Assembly: GCF_003815915.1 (NCBI RefSeq)
Contig: NZ_CP033929.1
Span: forward strand, 744,001 to 808,000
DNA from: Chryseobacterium indoltheticum
Lineage (GTDB): Bacteria > Bacteroidota > Bacteroidia > Flavobacteriales > Weeksellaceae
DNA length: 64,000 nucleotides
Direction: 5' to 3'
Below, in pieces: positions 8,568 to 18,477 of this stretch. Below the pieces are notes generated by a model, which saw nothing but the letters and a program-made list of their open reading frames with translations, made no database searches and was not told the origin of the DNA. Both the position numbers and the translations under genes were made by a program. Each line of letters opens with the position of its first letter. Position 1 is the stretch's first letter.

Positions 8568-9947
8568 ATGAAAGAATTTATACAAACCCTCAAAAATATT
8601 TGGAGTCTTAAGGAACTTAGAGATAAAATTCTATTTACTTTAGGGATTATCCTTGTGTATAGATTCGCATCTTTCATCTCTTTACCTGCAATTAACCTTG
8701 CAGAAGTAGGAGATCTCTTAGAGCATTATAAAAATCAAGGCGGTAACAAGCAAGGAGCAGGTCTCCTTGGCTTGCTTTCGTCGTTTACGGGAGGAGCTTT
8801 CAGCCACGCTTCCGTAATGGCGTTGGGTATCATGCCTTATATTTCTGCTTCTATTATTGTTCAGTTGATGGGGATGGCAATTCCTTATCTTCAGAAACTT
8901 CAAAAAGACGGAGAGTCTGGTAGAAACACATTGAATCAAATTACTAGATGGTTAACGATTGGGGTTTGTCTCGTACAGGCACCTTCTTATTTAACTTCTA
9001 TTACTCAGTTGTTCCTGCCGTATGCTCAGTTCCAGTCTGCATATTTCATAGATCCAAACTCTATTATGTTCTGGTTACCAAGTATTGTAATCTTGGTTGC
9101 AGGTTCTGTATTTGCAATGTGGCTAGGTGAAAAAATTACCGATAAAGGTATAGGAAATGGTATTTCTATCCTTATTATGGTAGGTATTTTATCTAGATTA
9201 CCAGAAGCATTTGTACAGGAAATTGCAGTACAAAACGGAAAAGGAGGATTAGGTTCTATCATGATTATGATTGAAGTAATATTCTGGATGTTGGTGGTTC
9301 TTTTGGCAGTAGTATTATCTGTTGCAGTAAGAAAAATCCCTATTCAGTATGTAAGCAGAGCTCAAGCAAGGGGAGGTGTAAATAGAAATCTAATGCAAGG
9401 AGCAAGACAGTGGATTCCGCTAAAAGTAAACGCAGCAGGTGTAATGCCGATTATCTTTGCTCAGGCATTGATGTTCGTACCTGGTTTGTTAACCAAAGTA
9501 GATGAGTCTAATACTTTTCTTGCAGGTTTCAAAAATGTTTTTAGCTGGCAGTACAATGTATTGTTTGCACTATTGATTATTATCTTTTCATTTTTCTATA
9601 CCGCAATTACAATTCCGGTAAACCAGATGGCCGATGATCTTAAGAGAAATGGCGGTTTGGTACCAAAAGTAAGACCCGGTAAAGAGACTGCTGACTATCT
9701 AGATGATATTTTATCAAAAATTACCTTGCCAGGTGCAATATTTTTATCTATCTTTGCAGTCCTTCCAGCAATAGTGCATGGAAGTCTTGTTCAGACAGAT
9801 GCGTTCGCCCTATTTTTCGGGGGAACTTCGTTGCTAATTATGGTTGGGGTAGTATTAGATACTGTTCAACAGATTAACACTTATCTGCTGAATCATCATT
9901 ATGATGGCTTAATGCAGTCTAAATTATCAAGATCGACTGGATATTAA
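8568..9947 (+). CDS. secY: Preprotein translocase subunit SecY
   Basis: This is the channel subunit of the SecYEG translocon. The 459-residue protein shows about ten hydrophobic segments, an N-terminal RDKILFTLGIILVYRFAS, the GIMPYISASIIVQLM plug-proximal motif near residue 90, the cytosolic loop YVSRAQARGG, and the C-terminal IKKYRPG-like LVPKVRPGKETADYLD. It is slightly longer than the Escherichia coli protein (443). infA starts 3 bases later. Confidence 0.98.
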   Translation: MKEFIQTLKNIWSLKELRDKILFTLGIILVYRFASFISLPAINLAEVGDLLEHYKNQGGNKQGAGLLGLLSSFTGGAFSHASVMALGIMPYISASIIVQLMGMAIPYLQKLQKDGESGRNTLNQITRWLTIGVCLVQAPSYLTSITQLFLPYAQFQSAYFIDPNSIMFWLPSIVILVAGSVFAMWLGEKITDKGIGNGISILIMVGILSRLPEAFVQEIAVQNGKGGLGSIMIMIEVIFWMLVVLLAVVLSVAVRKIPIQYVSRAQARGGVNRNLMQGARQWIPLKVNAAGVMPIIFAQALMFVPGLLTKVDESNTFLAGFKNVFSWQYNVLFALLIIIFSFFYTAITIPVNQMADDLKRNGGLVPKVRPGKETADYLDDILSKITLPGAIFLSIFAVLPAIVHGSLVQTDAFALFFGGTSLLIMVGVVLDTVQQINTYLLNHHYDGLMQSKLSRSTGY

Positions 9948-9950
9948 TTT

Positions 9951-10166
9951 ATGGCAAAACAAAAACATATCGAACAAGATGGCGTTATAACGGAAGCACT
10001 TTCGAACGCTCAGTTCTGTGTAGAGCTAGAAAATGGGCATGTGCTTATTGCTCATATCTCTGGTAAAATGCGTATGCATTATATTAAACTATTACCTGGT
10101 GATAAGGTAAAATTAGAAATGTCTCCTTACGATCTTTCGAAGGGGAGAATTACATTTAGATATTAA
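9951..10166 (+). CDS. infA: Translation initiation factor IF-1
   Basis: The 71-residue S1-like OB-fold protein has the IF-1 core [39 protein letters not shown] and ends [16 protein letters not shown]-1 binds the A site of the 30S subunit during initiation. The gap to rpmJ is 110 bases and holds a hairpin. Confidence 0.98.
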   Translation: MAKQKHIEQDGVITEALSNAQFCVELENGHVLIAHISGKMRMHYIKLLPGDKVKLEMSPYDLSKGRITFRY

Positions 10167-10172
10167 ACAAAC

Positions 10173-10203
10173 GCCAAGTGGAATCTTATGATCTCCATTT
10201 GGC
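10173..10203 (+). promoter_or_regulatory. Hairpin in the infA-rpmJ gap
   Basis: Arms at 10173-10182 (GCCAAGTGGA) and 10194-10203 (TCCATTTGGC) pair over 10 bp with one G-U, leaving an 11-base loop. There is no clean T-run after it. It may be an attenuator or processing site within the cluster; a full terminator would cut off rpmJ-rplQ unless a further promoter lies in the next 70 bases. Confidence 0.45.
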
Positions 10204-10276
10204 TCTTGTTAAAAATAAATATTTTCAAACGAAATCAAGGATTTTGTTTAGTATTGAAAAAATATAAATATTTCAA

Positions 10277-10393
10277 ATGAAAGTTAGAGCATCAATTAAA
10301 AAAAGAAGTGCTGATTGCAAGATTGTACGCAGAAAAGGTGTACTCTTCGTAATCAACAAGAAAAACCCAAAATTTAAACAAAGACAAGGCTAA
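10277..10393 (+). CDS. rpmJ: 50S ribosomal protein L36, zinc-free variant
   Basis: A 38-codon frame with the L36 pattern: [10 protein letters not shown] at the start and PKFKQRQG at the end. The family's four zinc ligands (C11, C14, C27, H32 in the usual numbering) are reduced to one: only C14 remains, with serine, asparagine and phenylalanine at the others. This is therefore the C-minus type of L36. It lies 3 bases before rpsM. Confidence 0.96.
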   Translation: MKVRASIKKRSADCKIVRRKGVLFVINKKNPKFKQRQG

Positions 10394-10396
10394 ATT

Positions 10397-10774
10397 ATGG
10401 CGAGAATTTCAGGTATTGATTTACCAAAAAACAAAAGAGGTGTTATCGGTTTAACTTATATTTATGGAGTTGGGAGAAGTACTTCTTCTGAAATCCTTAA
10501 GGCTGCCGGTATCAGCGAAGACAAGAAAGTCAACGAATGGAATGACGATGAATTGGCTGCAATCAGAAACTATATCTCAGAAAACATTAAAGTGGAGGGA
10601 GAGCTTAGATCTGAAGTGCAATTGAACATTAAGCGATTAATGGACATAGGATGCCAACGAGGAATACGTCACAGACTAGGACTACCTTTAAGAGGCCAGA
10701 GAACGAAAAACAACTCGAGAACCCGTAAAGGAAAGAGAAAAACTGTTGCTAACAAGAAAAAAGCAAGTAAATAA
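10397..10774 (+). CDS. rpsM: 30S ribosomal protein S13
   Basis: The 125-residue product begins [24 protein letters not shown] in parts ([23 protein letters not shown]) and ends with the S13 motif [21 protein letters not shown]13 contacts the P-site tRNA and the large subunit. It opens the alpha part of the cluster. Confidence 0.98.
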   Translation: MARISGIDLPKNKRGVIGLTYIYGVGRSTSSEILKAAGISEDKKVNEWNDDELAAIRNYISENIKVEGELRSEVQLNIKRLMDIGCQRGIRHRLGLPLRGQRTKNNSRTRKGKRKTVANKKKASK

Positions 10775-10786
10775 TCGTTAGGAATT

Positions 10787-11176
10787 ATGGCAAAACAAAC
10801 TAAAGTAGTTAAAAAAAGAAAAGTAAAAGTTGAAGCTATAGGAGAAGCGCATATTCAAGCTTCTTTCAATAACATCATCATTTCTTTAACAAATAAAAGC
10901 GGAGAGGTTATCTCTTGGGCATCTGCCGGTAAAATGGGGTTCAGAGGTTCTAAAAAGAACACTCCTTTTGCTGCTCAAATGGCAGCAGAAAATTGCTCTA
11001 CTGTAGCTCACGAGGCGGGTCTTAGAAGAGTAAAGGTGTATGTGAAAGGTCCTGGTGCAGGTAGAGAATCTGCGATCAGAACAATTCACAATTCAGGTAT
11101 CGAAGTTAGCGAAATTATTGACGTTACTCCTATGCCACACAATGGATGTAGACCACCGAAAAGAAGAAGAGTTTAA
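10787..11176 (+). CDS. rpsK: 30S ribosomal protein S11
   Basis: The 129-residue protein has the S11 sequence [38 protein letters not shown] and the terminal [17 protein letters not shown]11 lies on the platform near the mRNA exit. It is 12 bases after rpsM and 19 before rpsD. Confidence 0.98.
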   Translation: MAKQTKVVKKRKVKVEAIGEAHIQASFNNIIISLTNKSGEVISWASAGKMGFRGSKKNTPFAAQMAAENCSTVAHEAGLRRVKVYVKGPGAGRESAIRTIHNSGIEVSEIIDVTPMPHNGCRPPKRRRV

Positions 11177-11195
11177 TTTTTAGAATTTACCCATT

Positions 11196-11804
11196 ATGGC
11201 AAGATATATTGGACCTAAAACTAAGATTGCTAGAAAGTTTGGTGCTGCAATCTACGGAGATGATAAAAACTTCGAGAAAAGAAAAAACCAACCGCCAGGA
11301 CAACATGGTCCTAACAAAAGAAGAGGAGCAAAGAAATCTGAATATGCTGTTCAGTTAATGGAAAAGCAAAAAGCTAAATATACTTACGGTATTTTAGAAA
11401 GACAATTTGCTAACCTTTTTGAAAAAGCGCACAGAAGTAAAGGTGTAACAGGTGAAGTTCTATTACAGCTTTGCGAATCAAGATTGGATAACGTTGTCTA
11501 CAGATTAGGTTTTGCTAAAACCAGATCTGGAGCAAGACAGTTAACTTCTCACAGACACATCACTGTGAATGGGGAAATCCTTAACATTCCATCTTATTTA
11601 GTAAAAGCTGGTGATGTAATCGCTGTAAGAGAAAAATCTAAGTCTCTAGAGGTTGTTGCTGATGCTTTGGCATCAAAAGCAAACTATGAGTGGTTGCAAT
11701 TCAACGACGAGAAAAAAGAAGGTACCTTCATTTCTGCTCCTGAAAGAATCCAAATCCCGGAAGACATCAAGGAACAGCTTATCGTCGAACTTTACTCTAA
11801 ATAA
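11196..11804 (+). CDS. rpsD: 30S ribosomal protein S4
   Basis: The 202-residue protein has the S4 N-terminal part ([32 protein letters not shown]) and the S4 RNA-binding domain with [20 protein letters not shown] around residues 95-115. S4 initiates 30S assembly and, in enterobacteria, represses the alpha operon. rpoA follows after 33 bases. Confidence 0.98.
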   Translation: MARYIGPKTKIARKFGAAIYGDDKNFEKRKNQPPGQHGPNKRRGAKKSEYAVQLMEKQKAKYTYGILERQFANLFEKAHRSKGVTGEVLLQLCESRLDNVVYRLGFAKTRSGARQLTSHRHITVNGEILNIPSYLVKAGDVIAVREKSKSLEVVADALASKANYEWLQFNDEKKEGTFISAPERIQIPEDIKEQLIVELYSK

Positions 11805-11837
11805 TTTTTTAATCAAATTTTTGCTCAACCCAACAAT

Positions 11838-12833
11838 ATGGCAATTTTACAATTCATAAAACCCGATAAAGTAATTCTACTTAACTCTGATGAATTTAAA
11901 GGTCAATTCGAATTTCGACCTCTAGAACCAGGTTTCGGGCTTACAATCGGTAATGCTTTGAGAAGAGTGTTGCTTTCTTCTCTGGAAGGATACGCTATTT
12001 CATCTATCAAAATAGAAGGTGTAGAGCACGAATTTTCAACTATCCCAGGAGTAATTGAAGACGTTACCGAAATTATTCTTAACCTTAAGCAGGTAAGACT
12101 TAAAGCTACAGCAGAAAACCAAGCGTCAGAGCAGGTAGTTGCTAAAGTTTCTGGTCAAACTGTTATTACTGCTGGAGATTTGGGACAGTCTATCAACGGA
12201 TTTGAAATCTTGAATCCAGACTTGATGATCTGTAACCTAAACTCGGATGTTACTTTTGAAATTACGTTCAACATAGAAAAGGGAAGAGGATATGTTCCTT
12301 CTGAACAAAACAAGTCAAACAATGCACCTGTAGGTACTATTGCTATTGACTCTATCTTTACGCCGATCAAAAAAGTACAGTATAGTATTGAAAATTACCG
12401 TGTAGAGCAAAAAACAGACTACGAAAAATTGGTTTTGGATATAGAAACTGATGGCTCAATAAGCCCTCAGAATGCTTTAACTGAAGCTTCTAAGATATTA
12501 ATTTATCACTTCATGTTGTTCTCTGATGAGAGAATCACTTTGGAGACTGAAGCTGTGAAAGCATCTATCCAATACGATGAAGAGACACTTCACACAAGAC
12601 AACTACTTAAGTCTAAATTAGCAGATATGGATCTTTCTGTAAGAGCCCTAAACTGTCTGAAAGCAGCTGAAGTAGAAACTCTAGGTGAGCTTGTTTCTTA
12701 TAGTAAGTCTGATTTGATGAAATTCAGAAATTTTGGTAAAAAATCTTTGACAGAACTAGAAGAATTGGTGCATTCAAAAGGTCTTAACTTCGGTTTCGAC
12801 GTTGCAAAATATAAATTAGACGCTGATAATTAA
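11838..12833 (+). CDS. rpoA: RNA polymerase subunit alpha
   Basis: The 331-residue protein has the dimerisation domain ([20 protein letters not shown] near residue 27, [19 protein letters not shown]) and the C-terminal domain that binds UP elements and activators ([35 protein letters not shown]). The length matches the family. The gene sits between rpsD and rplQ as usual. Confidence 0.98.
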   Translation: MAILQFIKPDKVILLNSDEFKGQFEFRPLEPGFGLTIGNALRRVLLSSLEGYAISSIKIEGVEHEFSTIPGVIEDVTEIILNLKQVRLKATAENQASEQVVAKVSGQTVITAGDLGQSINGFEILNPDLMICNLNSDVTFEITFNIEKGRGYVPSEQNKSNNAPVGTIAIDSIFTPIKKVQYSIENYRVEQKTDYEKLVLDIETDGSISPQNALTEASKILIYHFMLFSDERITLETEAVKASIQYDEETLHTRQLLKSKLADMDLSVRALNCLKAAEVETLGELVSYSKSDLMKFRNFGKKSLTELEELVHSKGLNFGFDVAKYKLDADN

Positions 12834-12839
12834 ATAATA

Positions 12840-13358
12840 ATGAGACACGGTAAAAAATTCAATCACTTAGGAAGAACTTCTTCTCACAGAAGCGCGTTAC
12901 TTTCTAATATGGCTTGTTCTCTAATTGAGCATAAGAGAATCAACACTACTGTAGCTAAAGCTAAAGCTTTAAGAGTATATGTTGAGCCTCTATTAACAAA
13001 GGCAAAAGAAGATACTACACACAATAGAAGAATTGTTTTTTCATATCTTCAAAGTAAAGAGGCTGTTACTGAACTTTTCAGATCAGTAGCTCCTAAAATC
13101 GCAGAAAGAAACGGCGGGTATACAAGAATCATCAAGACTGGTTTCAGAAAAGGTGATGCTGCTGACATGGCTCTTATCGAGCTTGTTGATTTCAACGAAC
13201 TTTACAATCCTAATGCTGAGGAGAAAAAGACGACAAGAAGAAGTAGAAGATCTACTACTGCAAAAGTAGCTGTTGAAGCTGCTCCTGTAGCAGAAGAAAA
13301 AGTTGAAGAGCCTAAGGCTGAATCAACTGATTCTACTGAAGAAAAAGCTGGAGAATAA
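12840..13358 (+). CDS. rplQ: 50S ribosomal protein L17 with C-terminal extension
   Basis: Residues 1-120 are standard L17 ([38 protein letters not shown]). The remaining 50 residues form a low-complexity tail rich in Ala, Glu, Lys and Thr, making the protein 172 residues against about 120-130 in many bacteria. Extended L17 tails occur in this phylum. It is the last gene of the cluster and is followed by a strong hairpin. Confidence 0.97.
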   Translation: MRHGKKFNHLGRTSSHRSALLSNMACSLIEHKRINTTVAKAKALRVYVEPLLTKAKEDTTHNRRIVFSYLQSKEAVTELFRSVAPKIAERNGGYTRIIKTGFRKGDAADMALIELVDFNELYNPNAEEKKTTRRSRRSTTAKVAVEAAPVAEEKVEEPKAESTDSTEEKAGE

Positions 13359-13380
13359 TATTCATCCGGATATAAATAAA

Positions 13381-13410
13381 AAAACCGTTCAGATTTCTGA
13401 ACGGTTTTTT
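13381..13410 (+). terminator. Bidirectional terminator after the ribosomal cluster
   Basis: A perfect 12-bp stem (arms 13381-13392 and 13397-13408, loop ATTT) has A-runs on the left and T-runs on the right, so it can end transcription of rplQ on the plus strand and of the convergent lipoprotein gene on the minus strand. Confidence 0.9.
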
Positions 13411-13417
13411 TATGTTT

Positions 13418-13846
13418 TTAAATTTTAGTTTTTACCAGTTCGATAACATTATTACCCTGATTGATGATTAGGCTGTCTCCTTTTACGGTAGCAGTCATAT
13501 CATCTTTTTTATAAATTGTTTCATTCACTTTAGCTTCAGATTTTTCCAGCACGAATGTTTTCTTATTGTTGGTAATAGAAACGGTTCTGTTTTTAGGATC
13601 ATAGTTAAAAACTACTTTTACCAAAGATTTATCGGTGGCTTTATATACGTAATCTGTTTTGATCGTCTTGTTACCATTAATATCAGTATTATAGGCGATT
13701 GTAGAGTCAATAGCTCCATTATCTGCAAGCACTTCTGTATTTGTAGTATTTGTAGAATCAGATTTTAAAATTCCCTTATTCCCTTCTTTTTTGCATGCTA
13801 TAATAAAAGATGAAATGATACAGACTGCAATAATTTTTTTAATCAT
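13418..13846 (-). CDS. Small lipoprotein, MliC-like C-terminal domain possible
   Basis: The 142-residue product starts with a lipoprotein signal (MIKKIIAVCIISSFIIAC, lipobox IIAC, then KK), so it should be lipid-anchored outside the inner membrane. A Ser/Thr/Asn-rich linker follows to about residue 50. The last 75 residues (YVYKATDKSLVKVVFNYD, TFVLEKSEAKVNETIY, GDSLIINQGN) have the strand pattern of the lysozyme-inhibitor MliC fold (short beta strands around a conserved VxF and xLxxxxSASGxxY-like loop). That match is by eye and could be wrong. It converges on rplQ and diverges from eno. Confidence 0.7.
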   Translation of the reverse strand: MIKKIIAVCIISSFIIACKKEGNKGILKSDSTNTTNTEVLADNGAIDSTIAYNTDINGNKTIKTDYVYKATDKSLVKVVFNYDPKNRTVSITNNKKTFVLEKSEAKVNETIYKKDDMTATVKGDSLIINQGNNVIELVKTKI

Positions 13847-13962
13847 ATTATTTTAAATTTATTTGTTTTAATCAAGTTCTTATCCATGTAAAATTAACTA
13901 AAATTTAACTCATATTTAAATAAATGAACCGCCCAATTAAGCGAAAAAAGTTAAATTTTGAT

Positions 13963-13970
13963 TAAATTTG
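13963..13970 (+). promoter_or_regulatory. Promoter -7 element for eno
   Basis: TAAATTTG fits the Bacteroidota -7 consensus TAnnTTTG and ends 24 bases before the eno ATG. No clear TTG was found 17-23 bases upstream. Confidence 0.6.
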
Positions 13971-13991
13971 TCTAAACTATAAAATAGATAA

Positions 13992-15287
<1,296 letters not shown>

Positions 15288-15298
15288 ATTAAATAAAA

Positions 15299-15332
15299 AA
15301 AACAGCAAACTTTTTTAGTATTGCTGTTTTTT
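15299..15332 (+). terminator. Terminator after eno
   Basis: Arms AACAGCAA (15301-15308) and TTGCTGTT (15321-15328) are flanked by A-run and T-run, with a 12-base loop. Confidence 0.8.
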
Positions 15333-15368
15333 GTGTATTTTTAAGAAATTTAAATAAAATATTATATA

Positions 15369-16655
15369 ATGTCAGACAACAAAGTTATATTGAATTATGA
15401 CGGTAATTCGTATGAATATCCTATCGTAGATAGTACAATCGGAGACAGAGGAATAGATATTTCAAAATTAAGAGACCAAACGGGTCTTATTACCTTAGAT
15501 TTAGGGTACAAAAACACAGGTGCTACATTAAGCGATATCACTTATCTTGATGGTGATCAGGGAGAATTGTTCTACAGAGGTTATCCTATCGAGCAAATTG
15601 CTGAGAAATCAAACTTTACTGAGGTAATGTATCTTTTGCTGCACGGTGAATTGCCTACAACAGAACAATTTAATACCTTCAACGGTAATATCAAAAAATA
15701 TAACTTCGTAGCAGAGGAGATGAAAAAAATCATCGATGCTTTCCCGCGTTCTGCTCACCCAATGGGAGTTTTATCTACTCTTACTTCTGCATTAACAGCT
15801 TTTAATCCTAAAGCAGTTGATGTAAATTCTAAAGAAGAGATGGATCTTGCTGCAGAATTGTTGATCGCTAAATTTGCTCACCTTGCTGCTTGGACGTACA
15901 GAAAAACTTTAGGACTTCCTTTAAACCACGGAGATAATAACCTAAACTATGTAGAAAATTTCTACAAAATGTCTTTCAGACAGCCAAATGCTGATTTCGA
16001 AATCAATCCTGTGGTAGTTCAGGCTTTAGATAAATTATTAATTCTTCATGCAGATCACGAGCAAAACTGTTCTACATCTACGGTAAGAATGGTAGGTTCT
16101 GCTCACACAGGTCTTTTCGCTTCAGTTTCTGCAGGTATTTCTGCACTTTGGGGTCCACTTCACGGCGGTGCAAACCAGGCAGTTATCGAAATGCTTGAAT
16201 TGATCGAAAAAGACGGTGGTGATGTTAACAAATGGGTTGCTAAAGCGAAAGATAAAAACGATAGCTTCCGTTTGATGGGATTCGGACACAGAGTTTACAA
16301 AAACTTCGATCCAAGAGCAAAAATCATCAAAAAAGCTGCTGACGATTTATTAGCTGCTTTAGGAATTGAAGATAAAGCGCTTGATATTGCAATGCAGCTA
16401 GAAAAAGTAGCTCTTGAAGACGAGTACTTCATCGAGAGAAAATTATATCCAAACGTAGATTTCTATTCTGGAATCATCTACAGAGCATTAGGAATTCCTA
16501 CAGAAATGTTTACCGTAATGTTTGCATTAGGAAGACTTCCTGGATGGATCGCTCAGTGGAAAGAAATGAGACTAAAAGGAGATCCAATCGGAAGACCAAG
16601 ACAGGTTTACCAAGGAGCTCAAAAAAGAGATTATATCGATATCACAAACAGATAA
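15369..16655 (+). CDS. gltA: Citrate synthase
   Basis: The 428-residue protein condenses oxaloacetate and acetyl-CoA in the first step of the TCA cycle. It has the small N-terminal beta domain of the hexameric Gram-negative type (LDLGYKNTGATLSDITYLDG), the first active-site histidine in LHADHEQNCSTSTVRMVGSA, the second in GPLHGGANQAV, and the catalytic aspartate in ALGRLPG-flanking KLYPNVDFYSGIIYRALG. It stands alone between two terminators. Confidence 0.97.
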   Translation: MSDNKVILNYDGNSYEYPIVDSTIGDRGIDISKLRDQTGLITLDLGYKNTGATLSDITYLDGDQGELFYRGYPIEQIAEKSNFTEVMYLLLHGELPTTEQFNTFNGNIKKYNFVAEEMKKIIDAFPRSAHPMGVLSTLTSALTAFNPKAVDVNSKEEMDLAAELLIAKFAHLAAWTYRKTLGLPLNHGDNNLNYVENFYKMSFRQPNADFEINPVVVQALDKLLILHADHEQNCSTSTVRMVGSAHTGLFASVSAGISALWGPLHGGANQAVIEMLELIEKDGGDVNKWVAKAKDKNDSFRLMGFGHRVYKNFDPRAKIIKKAADDLLAALGIEDKALDIAMQLEKVALEDEYFIERKLYPNVDFYSGIIYRALGIPTEMFTVMFALGRLPGWIAQWKEMRLKGDPIGRPRQVYQGAQKRDYIDITNR

Positions 16656-16679
16656 TATTGTTTTCTCAAATAAATATAG

Positions 16680-16710
16680 ATCCCAAAGTTTTTTGCTTTG
16701 GGATTTTTTG
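16680..16710 (+). terminator. Terminator after gltA
   Basis: Arms TCCCAAAG (16681-16688) and CTTTGGGA (16696-16703), loop of 7, then six T residues. The 220 bases from here to the next gene hold only a -7 promoter element. Confidence 0.9.
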
Positions 16711-16905
16711 TTTTACATAATAAAAGATTATTTAAAAATTTAACAAAGATATTGTGCTTAAAATTAAGTTGATAATCATTAATTCTATCTGTAAGTTTTC
16801 ACTTCATCAGATGAAATGATTGGAGATTTACAAATGAACAAAAGTTTCGGGAAAAGCCTTATTTATTCTCGATTGTAAAAACTTTCAGCATCACATCGGT
16901 TTGAT

Positions 16906-16913
16906 TATATTTG
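16906..16913 (+). promoter_or_regulatory. Promoter -7 element
   Basis: TATATTTG matches TAnnTTTG and lies 17 bases before the ATG at 16931, implying a leader of about ten bases. Confidence 0.55.
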
Positions 16914-16930
16914 CTTAATTCTCATTATTT

Positions 16931-17845
16931 ATGAAATTAAATATAAAAAACGAAACTGGTAGACTGAGGTCGGTAGTTTTAGGGCAACCCAACTCTATGG
17001 GCGGCGTTCCGACTTTGGAAGAAAGCTATGATGCCAAATCATATTATACGATAGAGCACAATATGTATCCGAAGGAAGCAGACATCATCAGCGAAATGAA
17101 TGCTTTTGAAGCGGTTCTGAAAAAATATGACGTTCAGGTTTTCCGTCCGGATATTATTAAAGATTATAATCAGGTTTTTGCAAGAGATGTAGCTTTTGTG
17201 ATCGATGATAAAATGATTATTTCTAATGTGATTGCAGACAGAGCCGACGAACAGGAAGCGTACAAAAAAGTTTTTGAAGAAGTAGCCTGGAGAAAAATTA
17301 TCAATCTTCCGGAAACAGCTCATATCGAAGGCGGAGATATAATCGTTTGGAATGACTTTCTTTTCATTGGAACGTGTTTCAGTGAAGATTACAGAAGTTA
17401 TAAAACAGCAAGAACGAACGAATATGCCATTGAAATTCTTAAAGAATATTTTCCTAAAAAGAGAATTATCGATCTTGAATTAAAGAAAAATGATAAAGAA
17501 CCTTATAAAGGTATTTTGCATTTAGACTGCACATTCAATCCAATTGGCGACGATAAATGTATTATTTATAAGAACGGTTTTGTAGATGAAAGTGATTACA
17601 ATTTGATCATTGATATTTTCGGTGAAGAAAATTGCTTCCATGTAAACGATGAAGAGATGTTTGAAATGGTACCCAATGTTTTCTCAATTTCACCTGAAGT
17701 TGTGGTTTCAGACCAAACATTTACAAGAATGAACAACCATTTAAGAGATGTTTGGGGAATGACTGTCGAAGAAATTCCTTATAGGGAGATCTCTAAAATG
17801 GGAGGGTTGTTGAGATGTTCTACGATGCCTTTGGTGAGAGATTAA
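16931..17845 (+). CDS. Arginine-deiminase / amidinotransferase family enzyme
   Basis: The 304-residue protein has the pentein-fold signatures of guanidine-modifying enzymes: QVFARDVAFVID (about residues 80-91), the HIEGGD motif near residue 136 (catalytic histidine and substrate-binding acids), HLDCTFNPIG, and the C-terminal catalytic cysteine C296 in GGLLRCSTMPL. The family includes arginine deiminases, dimethylarginine hydrolases and glycine amidinotransferases. The substrate is probably a guanidino compound such as arginine; sequence alone does not say which. A CtlX-type hydrolase lies 630 bases downstream, separated by an IVP element, hinting that both act on arginine/citrulline. Confidence 0.85.
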   Translation: MKLNIKNETGRLRSVVLGQPNSMGGVPTLEESYDAKSYYTIEHNMYPKEADIISEMNAFEAVLKKYDVQVFRPDIIKDYNQVFARDVAFVIDDKMIISNVIADRADEQEAYKKVFEEVAWRKIINLPETAHIEGGDIIVWNDFLFIGTCFSEDYRSYKTARTNEYAIEILKEYFPKKRIIDLELKKNDKEPYKGILHLDCTFNPIGDDKCIIYKNGFVDESDYNLIIDIFGEENCFHVNDEEMFEMVPNVFSISPEVVVSDQTFTRMNNHLRDVWGMTVEEIPYREISKMGGLLRCSTMPLVRD

Positions 17846-17849
17846 TTAT

Positions 17850-17890
17850 GTCGGAGGGTCTTAGAGTTGGAGGGTTTTAGAGTTTAAAAG
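17850..17890 (+). repeat. IVP element A, left octamer array (sense)
   Basis: Four 8-base units stand at 17852, 17860, 17868 and 17876, alternating nGGAGGGT and nTTAGAGT forms. The first 18 bases (17850-17867) recur after the IVP stop codon at 18325-18342 with 16 of 18 identical, so the IVP gene is bracketed by direct copies. Confidence 0.75.
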
Positions 17891-17937
17891 AAAGCTTTTG
17901 TGTTGGTATTTTTGCTATTTTAGTTAAAAATACAGTG

Positions 17938-18324
17938 ATGTCAATAATTAAATTTCATCAGGATCTTAAAGTATATCAGGAGTCCTTTAAAACAGCAATG
18001 GAAATCTTTGAGTTAACCAAGGTTTTTCCTAAAGAAGAGCTTTACTCTCTTACAGATCAGATTAGAAGATCCTCAAGGTCAGTTTCAGTAAATATTAGCG
18101 AAGCTTGGGGCAAAAGAAAATACGAAAAATCTTTTGTGGCCAAATTGACAGATTCTGAAGGTGAAGCAAGAGAAACCCAATCGTGGCTTGAATTTGCTTT
18201 GGCTTGTAAGTATATTAAAGAAGAACAATATAATAATTTAAACAAACAATATAATCACATCATCGGAATGTTGGTGATTATGATGAATCAATCAGAAAAG
18301 TGGTGCTCATTTGTAGGGAAATAA
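17938..18324 (+). CDS. Four-helix-bundle protein (23S rRNA intervening-sequence protein family)
   Basis: The 128-residue protein belongs to the S23/IVP four-helix-bundle family, first seen encoded in intervening sequences of 23S rRNA genes and related to the Avd protein of diversity-generating retroelements. Family marks are LKVYQESFKTAMEIFELT (helix 1), FPKEELYSLTDQIRRSSRSV and NISEAWGKR, then a GEARETQSWLEFAL helix. ATG 17938 is preferred over the adjoining GTG at 17935. It is one of three diverged copies in the window and, like the others, is enclosed by short-unit arrays. Its biochemical function is not known. Confidence 0.85.
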   Translation: MSIIKFHQDLKVYQESFKTAMEIFELTKVFPKEELYSLTDQIRRSSRSVSVNISEAWGKRKYEKSFVAKLTDSEGEARETQSWLEFALACKYIKEEQYNNLNKQYNHIIGMLVIMMNQSEKWCSFVGK

Positions 18325-18477
18325 GTCGGAGAGTTTTAGAGTGGAAGAGTTATTGAGTAGGAATAGAAAAAAGAGAATTCTAAAACTCTAAATTTTCATA
18401 TTTACTTAAAACACGAAAGCCCTCAAACGCTCCAATTCACATACCCTCAAACTCACCAATCCTCAAACTTTAAAACT
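18325..18477 (+). repeat. IVP element A, right facing octamer arrays
   Basis: Immediately after the IVP stop, five sense octamers run from 18327 to 18366 (for example TTTAGAGT at 18335, GGAAGAGT at 18343). From about 18380 the polarity flips: complementary octamers run in exact 8-base phase to 18475 (for example CCCTCAAA at 18420 and again at 18444, TCCTCAAA at 18460). Bases 18330-18340 pair perfectly with the AGAGTTTTAGA complement at about 18379-18390. The array ends two bases before the ctlX ATG. Confidence 0.75.

Noticed and set aside
8243-8677. 144-codon minus-strand frame across rplO and secY
   Set aside because: It crosses two clear essential genes; its sequence is a complement artefact of low-GC coding DNA.
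17938-18324. IVP gene as an insertion in 23S rRNA
   Set aside because: There is no rRNA sequence around any of the three copies; they are free-standing intergenic genes.
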